Of a stretch of DNA of 10,182 nucleotides, positions 6,806 through 10,182 are shown piece after piece (position 1 is the stretch's first letter; every line of letters starts with the position of its first letter). A model generated the notes under the pieces. That model did not search any database and was not told the DNA's origin. It saw nothing but the letters and a program-made list of their open reading frames with translations. This DNA comes from Pseudomonadota bacterium (GTDB lineage: Bacteria > Pseudomonadota > Gammaproteobacteria > Burkholderiales > Burkholderiaceae): contig JAEZQX010000488.1 in the NCBI GenBank assembly GCA_023441105.1, positions 1-10,182 of the forward strand, in the 5' to 3' direction. Made by a program: the position numbers and the translations under genes.

Positions 6806-6812
6806 ATCGCCC

Positions 6813-7625
6813 ATGCAGAACCTTGCCGAACTCGCGCCGGAACAGGTCGCGGTCGAACGCCCGCGACTCGAGGTCGCTGCGGAAAACTCGTCGACGCTGA
6901 AGGCCTTCGCGGTGCTGGAGATCCTGATCGGCAACGGCAAGCCGATGACCCTGGCGGAGCTGATCCAGGCCACCGGCATGCCCAAGGCCTCGCTGCATCG
7001 GACGCTGGCGCTGTTCGAGGAAGCCCGCCTGGTGTCGCGCGAGTCGAATGGCCGCGCCTACGCCCCCGGCCCGCGCCTGGGCCGGTTCGCCCTCGAGATC
7101 CTGCGTCATGATTCGGTCAGCGCGGTCCGCCGCACCATCCTGCGACGCCTGGTGAGCGAGATCGGCGAGACCTGCAACCTCGCCATGCTCAGCAAGGGTG
7201 AGCTGATCTATATCGACCGGGTCGAAGCCGAATGGCCGCTGCGGCTGCACCTGCCGATGGGCAGCGCCCTGCCCGCCCACTGCAGCGCCAGCGGCAAGCT
7301 GCTGCTGGCATTCAAGTCGGCCCCGGAGCGCCACCAGCTGATCGGCGCGATGCCGCTCACCCGCTTCACCGAGCGCACCATCTGCGACCGGCAGCTGCTG
7401 GCCGCCGAGCTCGACCGGATCGCCGCCAACGGCTATGCCCTCGACAACGAGGAGTACGTGCTGGGCGTTGCCTGCGTCGCAGTGGCCGTCAAGGCGGCCG
7501 ATGGGGAGCCGGTGGCCGCGCTGGCGGTGCATGCCGCCACTGCCCGCCTGCCGCTGGCGCGCGCCATAGAATTCGTCCCAACCCTCAACGAAGCGGCGGC
7601 GGCGATCGCCCGCACCTTCGCCTGA
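6813..7625 (+). CDS. IclR-family transcriptional regulator
   Basis: This is an IclR-type regulator of 270 residues, a normal length. The N-terminal winged helix-turn-helix covers about residues 28-85. It includes LKAFAVLEILIGNG, MTLAELIQATGMPKASLHRTL and the wing YAPGPRLGRFAL. The C-terminal effector domain shows LIYIDRVEAEWPLRLHLPMGS, then PAHCSASGKLLLAF, and GYALDNEEYVLGVACVAVAV, all typical of the family. The ATG at 6813 is preferred to the upstream in-frame TTG (6750) and ATG (6762). Those lie in the palindrome that is probably its own operator, and the usual IclR lead-in is short. No clear ribosome site precedes it. It is divergent from xsc, 44 bp upstream of the SoeA-like gene and on the same strand. 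A role in controlling sulfonate/sulfite genes is inferred from context. Confidence 0.93.
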   Translation: MQNLAELAPEQVAVERPRLEVAAENSSTLKAFAVLEILIGNGKPMTLAELIQATGMPKASLHRTLALFEEARLVSRESNGRAYAPGPRLGRFALEILRHDSVSAVRRTILRRLVSEIGETCNLAMLSKGELIYIDRVEAEWPLRLHLPMGSALPAHCSASGKLLLAFKSAPERHQLIGAMPLTRFTERTICDRQLLAAELDRIAANGYALDNEEYVLGVACVAVAVKAADGEPVAALAVHAATARLPLARAIEFVPTLNEAAAAIARTFA

Positions 7626-7669
7626 GCTGGACCGATCATTCCACCGTCTCACCTGCCGACCCGGATTCC

Positions 7670-10182
7670 ATGCTGAAGTTTCTCTCGAGCGAACCGATCC
7701 ACGACCCGCTGGCGTCGCCCCTGCCGGGGGCCACGACGGAGGTCAAGGCCACCACCTGCTACATGTGCGCCTGCCGCTGCGGCATCCGGGTGCATCTGCG
7801 CGACGGGCAGGTGCGCTACATCGACGGCAACCCCGAGCATCCGCTCAACAAGGGGATCATCTGCGCCAAGGGTTCCTCGGGGATCATGAAGCAGTACTCG
7901 CCGGCGCGGCTGACCCAGCCGCTGCTGCGCAAGCCCGGCTCGCCGCGCGGGGCGGGCGAGTTCGAACCGATCTCGTGGGACCGCGCCTTCGAGATCATGA
8001 CCGAGCGCCTCGGCAGGATCCGCGCCACCGACCCGAAGAAGTTCGCGCTCTTCACCGGCCGCGACCAGATGCAGGCGCTCACCGGGCTGTTCGCCAAGAA
8101 CTACGGCACGCCCAACTATGCGGCCCATGGCGGCTTCTGCTCGGTCAACATGGCCGCCGGCATGATCTACACCATCGGCGGCAGCTTCTGGGAGTTCGGC
8201 GGACCGGACCTGGAGCGCGCCCGGCTGTTCGTCATGATCGGCACTGCCGAGGACCATCACAGCAATCCGCTGAAGATGGCGATCAGCAAGTTCAAGCGCC
8301 AGGGCGGGCGCTTCATTTCGATCAACCCGATCCGCACCGGCTACTCGGCGGTGGCGGACGAATGGATACCGATCCGCCCGGGCACCGATGGGGCGCTGTT
8401 CCTGGCGCTGCTGCACGAGCTGATCCGCTGCGACCTGATCGACAGCGACTTCCTCAAGCGCTACACCAACGCGCCGCAGCTGGTGGTCCTCGACGGCGGC
8501 GAGCGCGATGGCCTGTTCGCCTTCGATCCCGCCGCCGGGCCACCCGGCGACGGGCGCAACCCGCACAACAAGCTGGTCTGGGACCTGCGCGCGGGGGCCG
8601 TGCGCCATGCCTACGACCAGGACATCGAGCCGGCGCTGGAGGGCTATTTCGCCCTGGCGGACGGCACGCGCGTCGCGCCGTCGTTCCAGCTGCTGCGCGA
8701 ACGGGTCGCGGCGGCGACACCCGAATGGGCCGCCGACATCACCGGCATCCCCGCCGAGCGCATCCGCAAGCTCGCCCGCGAGCTCGGCGAGACCGCGCTG
8801 CACCACGCCTTCGAGCTGCCGGTGCGGTGGACCGACGCCTGGGGCATCGAGCATCCGTCGGTGACCGGCCGGCCGGTCGCCTTCCATGCGATGCGCGGCC
8901 TTGCGGCCCACTCCAACGGCTTCCAGACCACGCGCGCGCTGGCCATCCTGATGAGCGTGCTGGGCACCATCGACCGGCCCGGCGGCTTCCGGCACAAGGC
9001 GCCGTACCCGCGCCACATCGTGCCCAACTACCGGACCATCCACAGCCCGGAGCAGGTCCAGCCCAACACGCCGCTGCCGGCGGCGCCGCTCGGCTTTCCG
9101 GCCCATCCCGAGGAGCTCGCGGTCAATCCCGACGGCTCGCCGATCCGCATCGACAAGGCTTTTTCCTGGGAGCACCCGCTGTCGGCGCACGGCATGATGC
9201 ACAACGTGATCACCAATGCGGTCAACGGCGATCCGTACCGCATCGACACGCTGATGATCTTCATGGCCAACATGGCCTGGAACTCGACGATGAACACCTC
9301 GACGGTGCGCGAGATGCTCAACGCGCGGGTCGATGCCGAAGCCACCGGTGCCGGCGCGCCGGGCCGGGGCGGCGAGGCCGAGTACAAGATCCCCTTCCTG
9401 ATCGTCTGCGACGCCTTCCAGTCGGAGATGGTCGCCTTCGCCGACCTGGTGCTGCCGGACACCACCTATCTCGAGCGCCATGACGTCATGAGCATGCTCG
9501 ACCGGCCCATCTCCGAGTTCGACGGGCCGAGCGATTCGGTGCGCGTGCCGGTGGTCGAGCCGACCGGCAACTGCAAGCCGTTCCAGGACGTGCTGATCGA
9601 GCTGGCCACGCGGCTGAAGCTGCCGACCTTCACCACGCCCGAGGGCAACCGCCGCTTTCGCGACTATGCGGACTTCGTCGTCAACTTCGAGCACAAGCCC
9701 GGCATCGGCTTCCTCATGGGCTGGCGCGGCAAGGACGGCAATTCGCCGCTCAAGGGCGAGCCCAACCCGCGCCAGTGGGAGATGTACGCCAAGAACAATT
9801 GCGTCTTCCACTACAAGCTGCCGGCAGACATGCAGTACATGCGCAACTGGAACCGCGCCTACCTTGATTTCGGCATGGAGCACGGCTTTCGCCAGAAGAA
9901 CGACGTGGTCCAGCTCGCGCTCTATTCCGACACGCTGCAGTCGTTCCGCCTGGCGGCGCGCGGCAAGACCGGCGGCCGCCAGCCCCCGGAACACCTTCGT
10001 GCGCGCATCGAGCGCTACTTCGATCCCCTGCCCTTCTGGTATCCGCCGCTCGAGGACGAAGCGACCGATGTCGCGCGCTTCCCGCTGCATGCAGTCACCC
10101 AGCGCCCGATGGCGATGTACCACTCCTGGGATTCCCAGAACGCCTGGCTGCGACAGATCCACAGCCACAACTACCTCTACGT
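7670..10182 (+). CDS. soeA: Molybdopterin oxidoreductase, SoeA-like sulfite dehydrogenase catalytic subunit (C-terminus beyond right edge)
   Basis: This is a large DMSO-reductase-family molybdoenzyme. SoeA is the catalytic subunit of SoeABC, which oxidises sulfite to sulfate at the cytoplasmic face of the membrane and passes electrons to quinone. The visible 837 residues begin with a [4Fe-4S] motif C30-x2-C33-x3-C37-x27-C65 followed by AKG. There is no Tat signal before it, which agrees with a cytoplasmic location. C157 in HGGFCSVNMAA is the probable molybdenum ligand. Other features that I associate with SoeA are TGRDQ at 129-133, AHSNGFQTTRAL, and the cofactor-binding region beginning HAVTQRPMAMYHSW. 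Residues 557-573 form a Gly/Ala-rich insertion. The last domain is cut by the window edge. It follows iclR by 44 bp with only a weak ribosome site. Tetrathionate, thiosulfate or polysulfide reductase relatives are less likely alternatives, given the adjacent xsc. Confidence 0.82.
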   Translation, partial: MLKFLSSEPIHDPLASPLPGATTEVKATTCYMCACRCGIRVHLRDGQVRYIDGNPEHPLNKGIICAKGSSGIMKQYSPARLTQPLLRKPGSPRGAGEFEPISWDRAFEIMTERLGRIRATDPKKFALFTGRDQMQALTGLFAKNYGTPNYAAHGGFCSVNMAAGMIYTIGGSFWEFGGPDLERARLFVMIGTAEDHHSNPLKMAISKFKRQGGRFISINPIRTGYSAVADEWIPIRPGTDGALFLALLHELIRCDLIDSDFLKRYTNAPQLVVLDGGERDGLFAFDPAAGPPGDGRNPHNKLVWDLRAGAVRHAYDQDIEPALEGYFALADGTRVAPSFQLLRERVAAATPEWAADITGIPAERIRKLARELGETALHHAFELPVRWTDAWGIEHPSVTGRPVAFHAMRGLAAHSNGFQTTRALAILMSVLGTIDRPGGFRHKAPYPRHIVPNYRTIHSPEQVQPNTPLPAAPLGFPAHPEELAVNPDGSPIRIDKAFSWEHPLSAHGMMHNVITNAVNGDPYRIDTLMIFMANMAWNSTMNTSTVREMLNARVDAEATGAGAPGRGGEAEYKIPFLIVCDAFQSEMVAFADLVLPDTTYLERHDVMSMLDRPISEFDGPSDSVRVPVVEPTGNCKPFQDVLIELATRLKLPTFTTPEGNRRFRDYADFVVNFEHKPGIGFLMGWRGKDGNSPLKGEPNPRQWEMYAKNNCVFHYKLPADMQYMRNWNRAYLDFGMEHGFRQKNDVVQLALYSDTLQSFRLAARGKTGGRQPPEHLRARIERYFDPLPFWYPPLEDEATDVARFPLHAVTQRPMAMYHSWDSQNAWLRQIHSHNYLY

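Noticed and set aside
6750..6812. Longer IclR protein starting at the TTG at 6750 or the ATG at 6762
   Set aside because: Those starts lie inside the palindrome that is probably the operator. They add residues not expected in the family and have no ribosome site.
7649..10168. An 839-codon open frame on the minus strand opposite the SoeA-like gene
   Set aside because: It is rich in Arg, His, Gly, Ala, Val and Asp with no recognisable domain. It is exactly antisense to a well-supported molybdoenzyme. Long antisense frames are expected in GC-rich coding DNA.

Overview
The window is GC-rich, gene-dense bacterial DNA. Codons end mostly in G or C, and operons are tightly packed with overlapping genes. 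It has a TRAP transporter, a remnant of a Bug/TctC-type solute-binding protein gene, a LysR and an IclR regulator, and sulfonate/sulfite genes. This fits a metabolically versatile proteobacterium, for example Burkholderiales or a Rhodospirillales-like alphaproteobacterium. The exact lineage cannot be fixed from the sequence alone. No tRNA, rRNA, CRISPR array, insertion sequence or phage gene was seen.

Left module (1-4450). A minus-strand operon runs leftward in the order SMP-30/gluconolactonase-like protein (2374-3333), TRAP binding protein DctP (1281-2282), small permease DctQ (682-1284) and large permease DctM (698 to beyond base 1). The three TRAP genes are translationally coupled: dctP and dctQ overlap by 4 nt, dctQ and dctM by 17 nt. 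A perfect 9-bp hairpin sits exactly at the stop codon of the SMP-30-like gene. A LysR-family regulator (3518-4450) is divergent from the operon. A perfect 7-bp dyad of the LysR-box type lies in the shared 184-bp gap. The module looks like a regulated uptake and hydrolysis unit for an organic acid, or for a lactone-forming substrate, that is not identified.

Right module (4460-10182). A minus-strand gene closely resembles sulfoacetaldehyde acetyltransferase, Xsc (4850-6637). Divergent from it are an IclR regulator (6813-7625) and then a large molybdopterin oxidoreductase that I recognise as SoeA-like (7670 to beyond the right edge), the catalytic subunit of the cytoplasm-facing sulfite:quinone oxidoreductase. 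Xsc cleaves sulfoacetaldehyde to acetyl phosphate and sulfite, and SoeABC oxidises the toxic sulfite to sulfate. The three genes therefore form a plausible C2-sulfonate (taurine/isethionate/sulfoacetaldehyde) cluster. A 21-bp near-perfect palindrome in the xsc-iclR gap is the likely IclR operator.

Junction. Directly behind xsc lies the C-terminal third of a Bug/TctC periplasmic binding protein gene (4460-4819) without its start, signal peptide or first domain. It marks a past deletion or rearrangement between the two modules. The most useful new observations are the paired Xsc/SoeA arrangement with its operator, the LysR dyad, and this scar.
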